A stretch of DNA of 64,000 bases, from positions 691,159 through 755,158 of the forward strand of contig JACTAT010000293.1 in the NCBI GenBank assembly GCA_014526335.1. Direction: 5' to 3'. A model generated the notes under the pieces. That model was not told the DNA's origin. It searched no databases and worked only from the letters and a program-made list of their open reading frames with translations. Below, piece after piece: positions 1-19,558 of the stretch (positions within the stretch are counted from its first letter, which is position 1; each line of letters starts with the position of its first letter). The stretch comes from Chrysaora quinquecirrha (lineage: Eukaryota > Cnidaria > Scyphozoa > Semaeostomeae > Pelagiidae). Both the position numbers and the translations under genes were made by a program.

Positions 1-10400
<10,400 letters not shown>

Positions 10401-10404
10401 CCAA

Positions 10405-10565
10405 CACCCACAATGCATCTTGTGAAAGCTCAGACTGTACAAAAGACAAACAACATTGTTTTGGGGAGAGGGGGTTGATTTTCTGAATTTCCCAGTAAGA
10501 AAGGGAAGAGGAGTCGTATTTTTTCAAAAACTGCGGGGGTTTCCAAGGACTATTGGCAGGCATTG
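10405..10565 (+). repeat. Truncated terminal module M of Rep element A
   Basis: This is the right-hand part of the 277-base module that flanks the Rep elements (complete copies at 24,529-24,805 and 27,233-27,509). It begins abruptly at the edge of the CTAA array and ends with the module tip GGCAGGCATTG, directly followed by the inner terminus TCTGA of element A. The left half of the module is missing, so element A lost its outer left end or the array recombined into it. Confidence 0.8.
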
Positions 10566-11109
10566 TCTGATTTTTATATCGAAATAAGTGAAGTAGATAC
10601 TTCATACTGATTGGTAACCAGGGGTTTTCGATGGTGCTGATCTCATTTTTGATATTTTTAAGAGTGTATGTTCAATAGTGTCTGCAATATTAGCATATAA
10701 TGTGATTATGGGCCTTCTCATTGGTGGTATTTGACTGCTATTTTGATCATACAAATAAAGGTTAAAAAAGCACGCATGGGCAATCGTTTTAGAGGTACAA
10801 CACTTTGAATATGATCTGTGAAGAAAATCGTAGTCTTTGTAACATCAGAAAAGCATTTATCGATAGTGGGAGAAGCAGGCAGCTGTGATACACATTAAGG
10901 AACTAAGTCATGTTCAATGCATTCACATTTATTGCTAATACTCTCCCAAAGCTATATACATCTCATAGACTGATAGCAAAAGTTGCAGAATATTTTAAAT
11001 TATTCATTAGTACTGCTATCCTTTGAAGGAGAAGCAGCAACACAGTCATTCTGTTGGTGGAAGGGACCATTTATCGATGATAGCCACACCCCGGTACTGA
11101 TATGGAGAG

Positions 11110-11160
11110 TGTGTGTGAAATATGCAGTGGAGGCAATGTGAGGGGCGGGTTAACAGTAGA
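11110..11160 (+). promoter_or_regulatory. Block conserved among Rep elements A, B and C
   Basis: This stretch has the core GGAGGCAATGTGAGGGG followed by CGGGTTAAC and a preceding GTGTGAAATA. It is kept in all three Rep copies (also minus strand 17,997-18,045 and plus strand 25,340-25,386). In copy B it lies just upstream of the nuclease start. It is conserved although the coding sequence of A and C has decayed. A promoter or a replication/nicking site are both possible; neither is shown by the sequence alone. Confidence 0.4.
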
Positions 11161-11202
11161 ACTTCAAATATCCATTGCCATACAACGCTACGTTAAATTG
11201 AA

Positions 11203-12166
11203 ACATGGCCACGCTATCGCAATGTCCGAAGGACAATAATCACCATCATAATCGTCATCATCATCATCGAAATCGTTATTATCATCAAAATTGTTTTCAT
11301 CATCCTCATCATCATCATCGCCATCATCATCATCGTCTTCATCATAATCATCATCATCATCATCATCATCATCAACATCATCATCGTCATTGTCATCATC
11401 ATCATCATCATGTTCATTGTCGTTATGATCATCGTCTTTCCAGCTTTAGCCAGTTCCAGTTTTGCAGCTTCTGCAGGATCTATAGTGCTCAAGTACGATG
11501 ATAATCATGATCGTCACGTAATCGTGACAGTGATGACGACGACGATGATAATGATAATGATAATGATGATGTTCAAGATGATGATGATGTTGCATGAGAT
11601 GACGATGATGATGATAATTTTGATGATGATGTTCATGATGATGATGACGATCATCATGATCATGATGATCATGATGGTGATTATGACAGTAAAAATAAAC
11701 AAAATCACACGAGATCAGCAGGAATTTCTACTGCGCCACGACTGCCTCCCCTATTTACCCGAAAATTTGCACGCATCAGAACCTGAGAATCTTCTGACGA
11801 CAACAACCCTCTCAAAATTAATATGACATCGACATCGGCAACAACATGCACAATGCAAAGGCTAATAAAAGTATTTCATTATGCAATATTCAAATACAAA
11901 AGCTTTGAGAATTAATTATCAAAAAATTGAGCTTCGAGAATCTTCTGCGAAAACTTTAACCGCAATGACTCATCTAGATGTTTACAAATTTCGTTATTGC
12001 TTCTGATTGTCAAATAATTGGTATTCATAACATCCAATTACGGCGACTTCAAAGTTTACTTCCTAGTATTTGTGGTTTATCTATTGTTACACGTTTGGCA
12101 GGAAAAAGCGTCTACACATATATACATGCGTTCCACAAACACCCTCTCATTATGTCCTTCGGACAT
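11203..12166. mobile_element. Insertion with GTCCGAAGGACA tips and a CAT/ATG hairpin tract
   Basis: This segment is absent from the otherwise colinear copy C, which joins directly between the bases flanking it. Its ends carry inverted copies of ATGTCCGAAGGACA (11,222-11,235 and 12,152-12,165). Inside, 11,236-11,420 is CAT/CGT-rich and 11,515-11,690 is ATG/ACG-rich. The two halves are therefore roughly inverted copies that could fold into a long imperfect hairpin. A His-rich reading frame (11,205-11,501) and Met/Ile-rich frames come from the trinucleotide repeat and are not taken as genes. The rest (11,710-12,150) shows nothing recognisable. Confidence 0.65.
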
Positions 12167-12251
12167 AAAAATGAAATTGAGTTACAATATGTACATTATG
12201 ACTAGTTGCTGATGCTGTTATAAAGTTGATTGTTTTGGGTCACGGCAATGA

Positions 12252-12699
12252 CTATAATATATGAATTAGTGGCCTGTGAACTGTGGCAACATGTTCATTG
12301 TAGACCCGCTGAAGTGTTTTGTAAAGAACGGTCTTGTCTTCTGCAACATGCTCTTTTTCATGGCTTGCAGCAAAAGATGAAGAACTCATATTCTTGAATG
12401 ATTTCCAATGGTGTCCAGTCATATTTCCATGGAGTGATATGCTCCTGCTGTTAGCAGGCCATGTTGTCCTCTTTGCTACACAGAAAACAACGTACAGCAA
12501 AGATAATGAATTCATCAGAGACACCCCTGTATTCACCACAGCAAAAGCTCTAAGTACATTTCTTAAAACTTCCATGATCGACAGCCGTGAAACAAAAATG
12601 ATGAGTGCCCATCAGTCTATTTTCACTTTCAGAAATAAGTTCGACATCAACAGCCAAAGAACAGTCATCTCCTCTGGTCATAATATGATCATACAATAG
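12252..12699 (+). pseudogene. Decayed superfamily 3 helicase fragment (element A)
   Basis: From about 12,334 the frame reads as the middle and C-terminal part of the helicase found in copy B: the Walker B stretch (LIFLNDF), the segment with PWSDMLLLL, the motif C region (DTPVFTTAKA) and the RETKMMS segment, ending at TAG 12,699. Upstream, 12,252-12,333 lines up with the B helicase only in broken frames. The Walker A (GPxxxGKT) lysine loop is no longer readable. No nuclease domain precedes it. It should be non-functional. Confidence 0.8.
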
Positions 12700-13814
12700 C
12701 ATGCTGTTGTGTTGATTGTTCTCTTACATTTTTCTTCCTGTCATTATTGCATAATTCAGAAGACATGGTCTGTCTGCACGTAAGACTGCCTTTGTTGTGG
12801 CGATGCCCTGCAAGGCGGCCTATTTGTAGATGCATCCAAGTTGATTGTCTCCATAACATGCTCAACTGCAACGCTCAACAAATTGTTTTCTGCCTATATT
12901 CTTTGCTCTTAGCTAAATTTAGCCGTCATTCGCAACAAAAAGTCATCCTATACTTTGACTTGTTGACTGAGAACAATTTTAACTATATACTTGCCATTCC
13001 TAAGAAAATACTCACATACTACACTATTACAAATAGAAAGAGAGCTTGAGATCAAAATTCTTATTGCTAATTTTGTTGAGCGTTAGCGTTGCCCTGATTT
13101 TGGGCGAACGGGTATATGGATTGTTAAAATTTTTTGCAGATATACTGCAACAAACCATACCTGTATTCTGAGAGGTTGACAGCAAAATTCTATGTAAAAT
13201 AACAATTTCCTTGCAGTTGCGAACTTGTTGAGCGTGTTTGTTGAGCGTGAAAAGAAATTTCTTCTGTTCCTTCCTATCCTCCAGCTCTATTTTCACAGCC
13301 TCGATGTGAAGCGAAGGCGGATCACCCCTGACCCATTAGTCACCCTGTCACGGGTATTTTCACATTGAATTTATGAAACCCGGTAATCTCTTACTCTTCT
13401 CGCAAGAAATGTAATAAAGCAATCCAGAGACAAATTTCTCTTCATGAGAACATAAACAAGCTGTCTATACTGGCACTCAGAACATGACTAGGATTAAATT
13501 ATATATACTCCTGTGTTATACGTTATACCTATTGCATAAAGAAACTTCATACAAAGTATTTTGTGCGATAACCTTAATGTTCTGTAATAAGTCACATTCG
13601 ATTTCGCAATGCAGCAATTGTATAATTGAAAATAGAACTACCAAATCCATCTGGGTGTCTAGCACCCTTGCTCTAAATTCGTGGAAAATCATTGAATTAT
13701 TGTTAACCTGTGTTGCCAGACAACTCCAACTGCATTAAATTCCAAGTATTACTATTTCAAAAATAGAAATGATGTGCAATTGTATTTTTTATTATGATTA
13801 TAGCAATAATACGC

Positions 13815-13917
13815 CCAATTTTCACATAAAGGGGCTGCCCCCCTTTATAACGCCCCTGGGGTGCAAAATATTCAATTCTCGTTGGTACCAATGAAATCAG
13901 CACCATCGATTTCCCTA
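13815..13917 (+). repeat. Right inverted terminal repeat of element A (split)
   Basis: This is a GC-rich end segment with a hairpin-prone stretch (AAAGGGGCTGCCCCC, then CGCCCCTGGGG), followed by ATGAAATCAGCACCATCGAT. It is an inverted copy of 14,221-14,345 (end of element B) and a direct copy of 27,080-27,177 (end of element C). It stops at TA 13,916-13,917, where unit B begins. The remainder of this end is found at 18,865-18,920. Confidence 0.8.
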
Positions 13918-14189
13918 CAATGCCGGCCAAAAGTCCTTAGAACACCCCCCTAATTTCACCAGAATGTGACTCCTCTTTCCTTTCTTGATGGAAAAACTGA
14001 AAATCAGCCCCCCCCCCAAAACAATGTTGTTCGTATTTTGTACACTCTGAGCTTTCATAAGATGCATCGCGGGTTGTTGTGGAATATTCCAAACAGCAGG
14101 AAATCAACATTGTTTGAGGGGGAGGGGTTTCCAATGCTGCCAGTGGAGTGAAAATAGTCCAAGTGTTCCAAGACTTTTGGCAGGCATTG
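13918..14189 (-). repeat. Module M, left copy of unit B
   Basis: A 272-base module with tips CAATGCCGGCCAAAAGTC and CTTTTGGCAGGCATTG, which are inverted repeats of about 18 bases. The middle holds two G/C runs that also face each other. It is in the same orientation as the right copy at 18,588-18,864, and in the opposite orientation to the copies around element C, matching the reversed orientation of B. There is no coding potential. Confidence 0.88.
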
Positions 14190-14345
14190 TCTGAAATTTA
14201 TATCTTAAACGGAAAGATAGAAAGCTGGGAGTAGCTCCCAACCTAGGGTAATCGATGGCGCTGATTTCGTTGGTAGCAACGAAAATTTTTTTTTTTACCC
14301 CAGAGGCGGTATTAAGGGGGCAGCCCCTTTATATGGGAATTTGTA
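14190..14345 (-). repeat. Inner terminal repeat of element B (gene-distal end)
   Basis: Begins TCTGAAATTTATATC and runs through CCTAGGGTAATCGATGG and the GC-rich AAGGGGGCAGCCCCTT. It is the inverted counterpart of the right ends of A and C and pairs imperfectly with the other end of B (18,500-18,587). 14,345-14,478 continues as element interior homologous to the inverse of 13,690-13,815. Confidence 0.75.
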
Positions 14346-14477
14346 CTGTGGTTGCTAATATATTCATAATAAATACAGCTATACATCATTTCTATATTTG
14401 TAATACTAATCCTCCAACGTAATAGAGTAAGAGTCATCTGGCAACACAGGTCAACAATAATTGAATGCTTTGCACGT

Positions 14478-15985
14478 TTTCTTTGTTGATTTGAAAACGT
14501 AAGTATTATGCTCTGCCCGCGGATGTGAAATTCAAATTGCTTTTGACGTAAGGCGGCTTTCAATGGATTGTACAGTGTATAATCCGATATTACATTGTGT
14601 GAGTAACTTGCGAATGACGTAAAGTTATACTGTACCCAGAAATGAATATATAGGTGGAGAAAAGGCACTGAGAAAGCAAAAATTACATGCAGAGTAAAGA
14701 AAACGAAATGGTTTTTCACAGCAAGATCAATGCGAAAAAGAGAGCCTATGTGTATTATCTACGAACAGAAGGCTTGTTATCGTACAGAAAAATAGCTAAA
14801 AAGTGCAACATTTCAGCGTCAAGTGTCATCCGTATTTGCCAAGAGGCGTTGAAGACCAAGAAACACAAGCGAAGAACTGGCCAACCACCTGTTATGACCA
14901 TCAGAGAGAAGGAGCGATTCATAAGAACATTCAAGAAAATGAGAGATCAAAATGCAAATGTCAGCGTTGTGGACATAGCCAAAGAATGTGGTATTACTAC
15001 AGTGAGTTACAGAACTCTAGTCCGATTAATGAACGCACATGGCTTCAGATGCTTGCGACCAAGACAGAAAGGTGTACTTTCAACCAGGGATAGAAGGAAC
15101 AGAAAACGTTATGCCTCAGAAGCATTGAAAAATACGGTCCTCAATTTTGGACTGATGATGTTCTTCTTTATTTGGATGGTGTTTCTTTCATTCATAAGCA
15201 AAATCCGTATGAAGATGCTTTGACACAGAGAGGGAAGATTTGGAGAAGAGCGGATGAAGGTCTCAAGTTCACTACGAAAGGATCCAAAAATTTAGCTGGG
15301 GGGCGCAGGATTCATCTGCTTGTGGGTGTGGCCCACAGCACTGGCGTCGTTGTGGTGGAAGAATATGATAAATTCAATGCGGAATGGTTTGCAAAGTTCA
15401 TTCACAGGACATTACAAACAACCCTTCTTGATTGTGCTGTGTCGAAGAATAAAGAGAAGCTGCTATTTGTAATGGATAATGATCCAAGTCAGAAAAGTAA
15501 ACTAGCACAAGATGCGTTACGTGATATAGGGGACAGAGCTTGTGGAAATACCACCGCGATCACCAGATTTGAACCCAATCAAAAACGTTTTTCATATCAT
15601 CAAGAGCAAGCTGGCAAGGGAGGCACTAGAGCGACATATAGAGAGGGAGCCTTTGGAAGAATTCAGAGCAAGGGTCCTGGACACCGTGATGAATTTTGAT
15701 ACTTCTATTATTAATCGTACAATAGCTACAATGCGAAATCGTATAGAACTAATTACAAACAATGACGGTTATCGTACAAAATACTAATCAGCTAAGAAAT
15801 GTTGTTTAAAAAATTATGTATATATTTCATTTAATTTCAATCATTTTGTGAGTGCCATTACGGATTGCCTATTTCTATTTTTAATAACGAGAAATGAACA
15901 TGTACGTTGTTGTCATTACCTTCATTGCCAAAATAGTACAACATTGCCTGCTTTTATTAATGCAATGTCGCAAAACCACGCGATA
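14478..15985 (+). mobile_element. Tc1/mariner-type element nested in Rep element B
   Basis: Homology of B to copies A and C stops at about 14,478 and resumes at about 15,985. The roughly 1.5 kb between holds a Tc1/mariner transposase relic on the plus strand, opposite to the Rep genes. I could not define its terminal inverted repeats or a TA duplication with confidence, so the limits are approximate. The insertion is younger than element B. Confidence 0.7.
14687..15787 (+). pseudogene. Tc1/mariner DD34E transposase, frameshifted, third catalytic residue changed
   Basis: A cut-and-paste transposase that would act on its own inverted repeats. The N-terminal part (14,687-15,110) has a helix-turn-helix (SYRKIAKKCNISASSVIR). 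The catalytic domain follows in two further frames: first aspartate in LYLDGVSF, second in FVMDNDPSQ, and the third motif in SPDLNPIKNVF. Spacing between the second and third positions is 34 residues, the DD34E class. The third position reads Lys (AAA) where the family has Glu (GAA), a single G-to-A change. Frameshifts occur near 15,130 (A-run) and near 15,530. The copy should be inactive. The start at 14,687 is the first Met of the open frame. Confidence 0.9.
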
Positions 15986-16492
15986 ACGTAAGTAATGAGT
16001 TTCCTACAGCTTAATGGTCAGGGGTAAGGCACCTCTGCTTCAGATAAAGGCCATGAAAAGATAGCAGGCAGGACTGCCTGTCTTCGGTACGCAAAACGAG
16101 CACGCTCAACAAGCTCGAGCGGTCAGAAAATCGTCCTTTAAACACAATGTGTCTGGGAACGTTTCACAATATAGCTATGGTGGGTTGCAGGATATGTGCA
16201 AAAAATTTTATTAATAAACGTAACGGTTCGTCCATAATTGGGCGACGCTTAACGCTCAACAGAATTTGCGAATAGAATTCTGATCTCCAGTACTCTTTCT
16301 ATTTGTAAAACTGTTGTACGTGAGTATTTCCTCAGCAAGGTGAAGGATATTGAAGACATGTCTCTCTGCTGATAAATGAAAGTATTTGGAGAATTTCTGT
16401 GATTTCAGGCAGAGAAAATTCATTAACAGTAATGAATAAAGGCCGAAAAATGTTTGTTTATCGTTACTGTCGAGCGAGTCATGGAGTCATGA

Positions 16493-17332
16493 TTAGTGAA
16501 CCTTGATAAAGCATGCCTTGCAGAGCATCGCCACTACTAAGGCAATGTACGACAGGCCATGTCTTAGGAGTAAATAGAATAACGAGAGGAAGAAATATTT
16601 CAGAAAACAAAAAAAACACACGCATGTCATTGTAGAAGCATTGTGGCGAAGCAATGACCACAGGAGGGGACTGTTTTTTTGGCTGTGGATGTCGAACTGA
16701 CGTTTGAACGTGAAAATACGCCAACAAACACTCATCATTTCTGTTTCACGCTCGTCGATCATGGAACTTCTAACATATGAAATTAGAGCTTTTGCTGTGG
16801 CAAATACTGGTGTGTTTTTGCTGAATTCAATGTCTTGGCTGTATGTTGTTTTCAGTGCAGCGAAGTGGACAACATGGCCTTCTAACAGCAGGAGCATATC
16901 ACCCCATGGCAAAATGACTGGAGACCATCTAAAGTCATTCAGAAAAATGACTTCCTTATCTTCTGCACCAAGCCAGGCGTACGAACAAGTTGCTGGAGAC
17001 AAAAACGTATTGTAAACAACCCTTAGAGGGTCAAGAATGAACGTTTTGCCACAGTTCGCAGGACCAGTAATATATATATTACAGCCCTTGCCGCGACCCA
17101 TGACAAGCAACTTTATTATGGCATCAGCAAAGACTGCCTTATCGATGGAATATTTGTCTAAGATGTCTAAGGCACATGCCAGCCATTCACCCTTGCAGAT
17201 ACATGGATTGCTTATTTGCTGTTGCAGTATTTCAAGCCTTGACATCTTAGACCGCTGGATTTTTTCACTGGCTGTCTCGACTTCCCATACTGTGTCCAAG
17301 AGCTCCTTGACTTTCTTTTCGCTGCTGTTCAA
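16493..17332 (-). pseudogene. Superfamily 3 helicase part of Rep (element B)
   Basis: A 279-codon frame for a replication helicase of the kind that follows HUH nucleases in CRESS-DNA and parvovirus-like Rep proteins. Walker A GPANCGKT is at residues 90-97, Walker B EVIFLNDF at 127-134 and a motif C-like NTPVFATA at 173-180. These are the ATP-binding and sensor elements of a hexameric unwinding enzyme. The last roughly 65 residues are out of frame because of an A7 run near 16,675. In the neighbouring frame a Cys/His-containing tail (SCGHCFA) ends at a stop 16,631-16,633, which matches the tails of copies A and C. The helicase starts only 43 bases after the nuclease frame closes, and the linker between them contains a frameshift and a stop, so one fused protein is the likely ancestor. 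Whether the breaks are real or sequencing errors is open. Confidence 0.85.
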
Positions 17333-17375
17333 GACAAACTCATACAGACGATGATCACCACTCTTTAATGTTTAC

Positions 17376-17942
17376 TTAGCTAGAGCAAGCATGAATTTTC
17401 TTGGACACGATAATACTAGCAACTTCGGTGTTTGACAGACGTTTCAACTTCTTCGACTTTTTGGTGCCCTTTTTGGCCCTACCTCTTGCAGCGTTAGCTC
17501 TTGTGGCATTGGCAGTTCTTGGCTCTCTTACTACTTCAGGATGGTTGGGACTTTTGAGAACTTGGTCGTCTTCCTTCATGACGTAATTGTACACAGAGAA
17601 ATAACCAGCATGATCAGAAAAGTGGAGAACGATATTATAATTCTCTGTTATATGCTCTTTCACTTTAGCCCAACGCTTTGCCTTGTCCAGAAGAATGGCG
17701 ATGTGGAAATGATAACTGCCGTTCTTATGCTGCTCCTTACAACATGCCCATTGAATAACTGTTGAATTTGTAGCAGACTGGAATGATTCTACAATAGCGG
17801 ACGCAAACGTTTCTCTATCGAACAACTCTAAATCGGCATGACTGTATGTTATTAAATAGGCTTGTTTAACACTATTACTTGCTAAGCTTACTAAATCTTT
17901 GTTTTCATCGCAACTAGCCATATCGTTAATATTAGAACTCAA
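17376..17942 (-). CDS. HUH rolling-circle endonuclease domain of Rep (element B)
   Basis: A 188-codon frame. It carries the three HUH nuclease motifs in order: motif I LITYSHAD (residues 30-37), motif II with the metal-binding pair HFH (78-80), and motif III YNYVMKED (118-125) with the tyrosine that would nick and covalently hold the DNA 5' end. A basic tail rich in Lys, Arg and Ala (about 140-170) could bind DNA or act as a nuclear signal. The start at 17,942 is the first Met in frame; Met8 is an alternative. It lies upstream of the helicase frame on the same strand. It is unlike Helitron Rep (two Tyr, SF1 helicase) and closer to the CRESS/parvovirus-type nuclease-SF3 arrangement. The domain itself is unbroken; the full protein is not. 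Confidence 0.87.
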   Translation of the reverse strand: MSSNINDMASCDENKDLVSLASNSVKQAYLITYSHADLELFDRETFASAIVESFQSATNSTVIQWACCKEQHKNGSYHFHIAILLDKAKRWAKVKEHITENYNIVLHFSDHAGYFSVYNYVMKEDDQVLKSPNHPEVVREPRTANATRANAARGRAKKGTKKSKKLKRLSNTEVASIIVSKKIHACSS

Positions 17943-17996
17943 TTACACTTTCTAACTTCACCTACTGTTGTTTTTTATTGAAAATTCAAATTTCCA

Positions 17997-18045
17997 CCGT
18001 TAACCCGCCCCTAGCATTGCCTCCATTTCAGTATTTCACACAGCC
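17997..18045 (-). promoter_or_regulatory. Conserved block upstream of the Rep nuclease (element B)
   Basis: The reverse strand reads GTGTGAAATACTGAAATGG, then AGGCAATGCTAGGGGCGGG and TTAAC, about 55-105 bases upstream of the nuclease ATG. The same block occurs in copies A and C. The position suits a promoter or a replication origin. Its conservation in copies without a working gene favours a role in cis. Confidence 0.45.
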
Positions 18046-18499
18046 TCGATTTCAAGAGCATGGGCGTGGCTTTCATTAATAAAGGCCCTCTTCCTCTCAA
18101 ATAATAACTGCTCTGCTGCTTCTCCTTCACAGAATAGCAGTCGTGATGTATGATTTTAGATATTGCAACACCTTAACTATCAGTCTATCAGATGTGTAAT
18201 TATTTTGACAATTATCAGCAGTAAGTCTTGATGCACTGAATATAATCTAGCTGCTTCATGCGTATAACTGATGTCCGCGTTCTCCACTATCTATATGTGC
18301 TGTTTTACTGTTTGGAAGACTACAAATCTGTTTACTGAGCATATTGGGAGCGCTGTGCCTCTAAAATGTTCTGCTGTGTCTTTTTTGCACCTCAATAAGC
18401 AAGATAAAGGAAAACAGACAATTCAAGCAATGAAAAGGCCCCCAAATTACATCATACACTTAATATGGAATAAACCGTAAAAGATACAATGTTAAAAAT

Positions 18500-18587
18500 A
18501 TCAGAAATGAGATCAGCACCATCGAAAACCCCTGGTTACCAATCAGTATGACATCTGTACCTCACTGTTTTCGATATAAAAATCAGA
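18500..18587 (-). repeat. Inner terminal repeat of element B (gene-proximal end)
   Basis: Contains GAGATCAGCACCATCGAAAA, the GGTTACC stretch and ends GATATAAAAATCAGA against module M. It is the inverse of the left ends of A (10,566-10,655) and C (24,806-24,890). Confidence 0.75.
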
Positions 18588-18864
18588 CAATGCCTGTCAA
18601 AAGTCCTTGGAACATCCCCCTAATTTCACCAGAATGTGACTCCTCTTTCTTTTCTTGATGGAAAAAACTAAAAATCAGCCCCCTCCCCCCCAAAACAATG
18701 TTGTTCGTATTTTGTACACTCTGAGCTTTCATAAGATGCATCGCGGGTTGTTGTGGAATATTCCAAACAGCAGGAAATCATCATTGTTTGAGGGGGGAGG
18801 GGTTTCCAATGCTGCCAGTGGAGTGAAAATAGTCCAAGTGTTCCAAGACTTTTGGCAGGCATTG
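18588..18864 (-). repeat. Module M, right copy of unit B
   Basis: A 277-base direct copy of 13,918-14,189 with tips CAATGCCTGTCAAAAGTCC and CTTTTGGCAGGCATTG. It is followed by TA (18,865-18,866), which repeats the TA before the left copy (13,916-13,917). Confidence 0.88.
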
Positions 18865-18920
18865 TAGGTTGGGGACTATTCCCAGCTTTGTATCTCACCG
18901 TTTCAGATATAAATTTAAGA
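18865..18920 (+). mobile_element. Displaced right tip of Rep element A
   Basis: TAGGTTGGGGACTATTCCC up to TTTAAGA corresponds base for base in order to 27,176-27,232 of copy C. It is the outer part of A's right terminal repeat, pushed about 4.9 kb away by unit B. It is followed by CAATGACTGCCAAAA, the first 15 bases of a module M that is otherwise lacking. Confidence 0.82.
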
Positions 18921-19440
18921 CAATGACTGCCAAAATTTCCCTATTTGGGTCTATATCTCATCGTCTTCTACGTATCAAAATGTACATAACTGCAAATTTT
19001 CATATACATCTTATCATTTGTTACATTGTTATTGCAGTGTTTGTAGAAGGGGTCTGATAACTAGTGCCCCAAAATCTAATAGATTTGGGGCATTTTCCTA
19101 TTGGGGCTATATCTCATCGTCTTCTACGAGATCACAATGTGCATAACTGCAAAGTTTCATGTACATCTTATCATTTGTTACATTGTTATTGCAGTGTTCG
19201 TATTAGGGGTCTTATAACTAATACCCCGATCTAAAAATAGATTTTTTGCTATTTGGGCTATATCTCATCGTCTTCTACGTATCCTAATGTGCATAAATGC
19301 AAATTTTCAGGAGTTTTACCATTTTAAACACATTTATTCCAATACTGTTATTGTGGGTGTTTCCAAGTACCCCATTCTAAAAATGGCATTTGGGGCATTT
19401 TTCAGCTTGGGTCTACATCTTATCTTTTCAGCATGTTAAA
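18921..19440. repeat. Degenerate tandem repeat, roughly 150-156-base unit
   Basis: The phrase CTATATCTCATCGTCTTCTACG recurs at about 18,951, 19,107 and 19,258, with a weaker fourth copy near 19,412. Units share an ACATCTTATCATTTGTTACA segment and a TTGGGGCATTTT segment. About 3.5 copies are present and there is no gene. It lies between the right end of element A and the resumed CTAA array. Confidence 0.75.
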
Positions 19441-19494
19441 TTACCCTTGTGTACCAATTTTCATGCTTTTATCACAGTAACCTACTGCACTAAA

Positions 19495-19526
19495 GTATCT
19501 AATTTACTAACAAACAAACAAACTAG

Positions 19527-19558
<32 letters not shown>

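Larger units (their letters stand above)
10566..13917 (+). mobile_element. Rep element A, interior, deleted derivative (first part)
   Basis: This is the interior of an HUH-Rep transposon copy. It starts with TCTGATTTTTATATC and shares an imperfect inverted terminal repeat (TCTGA to about GATGGTGCTGAT) with its right end. The nuclease coding region is absent; only a decayed helicase fragment is left (12,252-12,699). Copy C (24,806-27,232) has the same internal deletion, so both come from one non-autonomous lineage. A has an extra roughly 960-base insertion (11,203-12,166). Its right terminal repeat is cut after ATTTCCCTA at 13,917 by insertion of unit B. The missing end resumes at 18,865. Confidence 0.8.
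13918..18864 (-). mobile_element. Composite Rep transposon B (M-Rep-M), TA-flanked
   Basis: The unit runs from CAATGCC at 13,918 to GGCATTG at 18,864. It has two direct copies of module M (13,918-14,189 and 18,588-18,864) around an interior (14,190-18,587) whose ends are TCTGA and TCAGA. The interior codes on the minus strand for an HUH endonuclease and a superfamily 3 helicase, and is interrupted by a Tc1/mariner element. The unit sits inside the right terminal repeat of element A: the sequence before it ends in CCCTA and the sequence after it resumes TAGGTTGG. Removing the unit and one TA restores the order seen intact in copy C. This is direct evidence of insertion at TA as one piece. Confidence 0.85.

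Noticed and set aside
11205..11501. Histidine-rich protein gene
   Set aside because: It is a translation of a CAT/CAC microsatellite within an insertion. The opposite strand is equally open as a Met-rich frame.
16704..17015. Plus-strand frames opposite the SF3 helicase and the HUH nuclease
   Set aside because: They are antisense shadows of motif-bearing minus-strand genes.
17376..17942. Helitron RepHel
   Set aside because: One motif III tyrosine, an SF3 rather than SF1/Pif1-type helicase, TA target duplication, and no CTRR/TC end pair.
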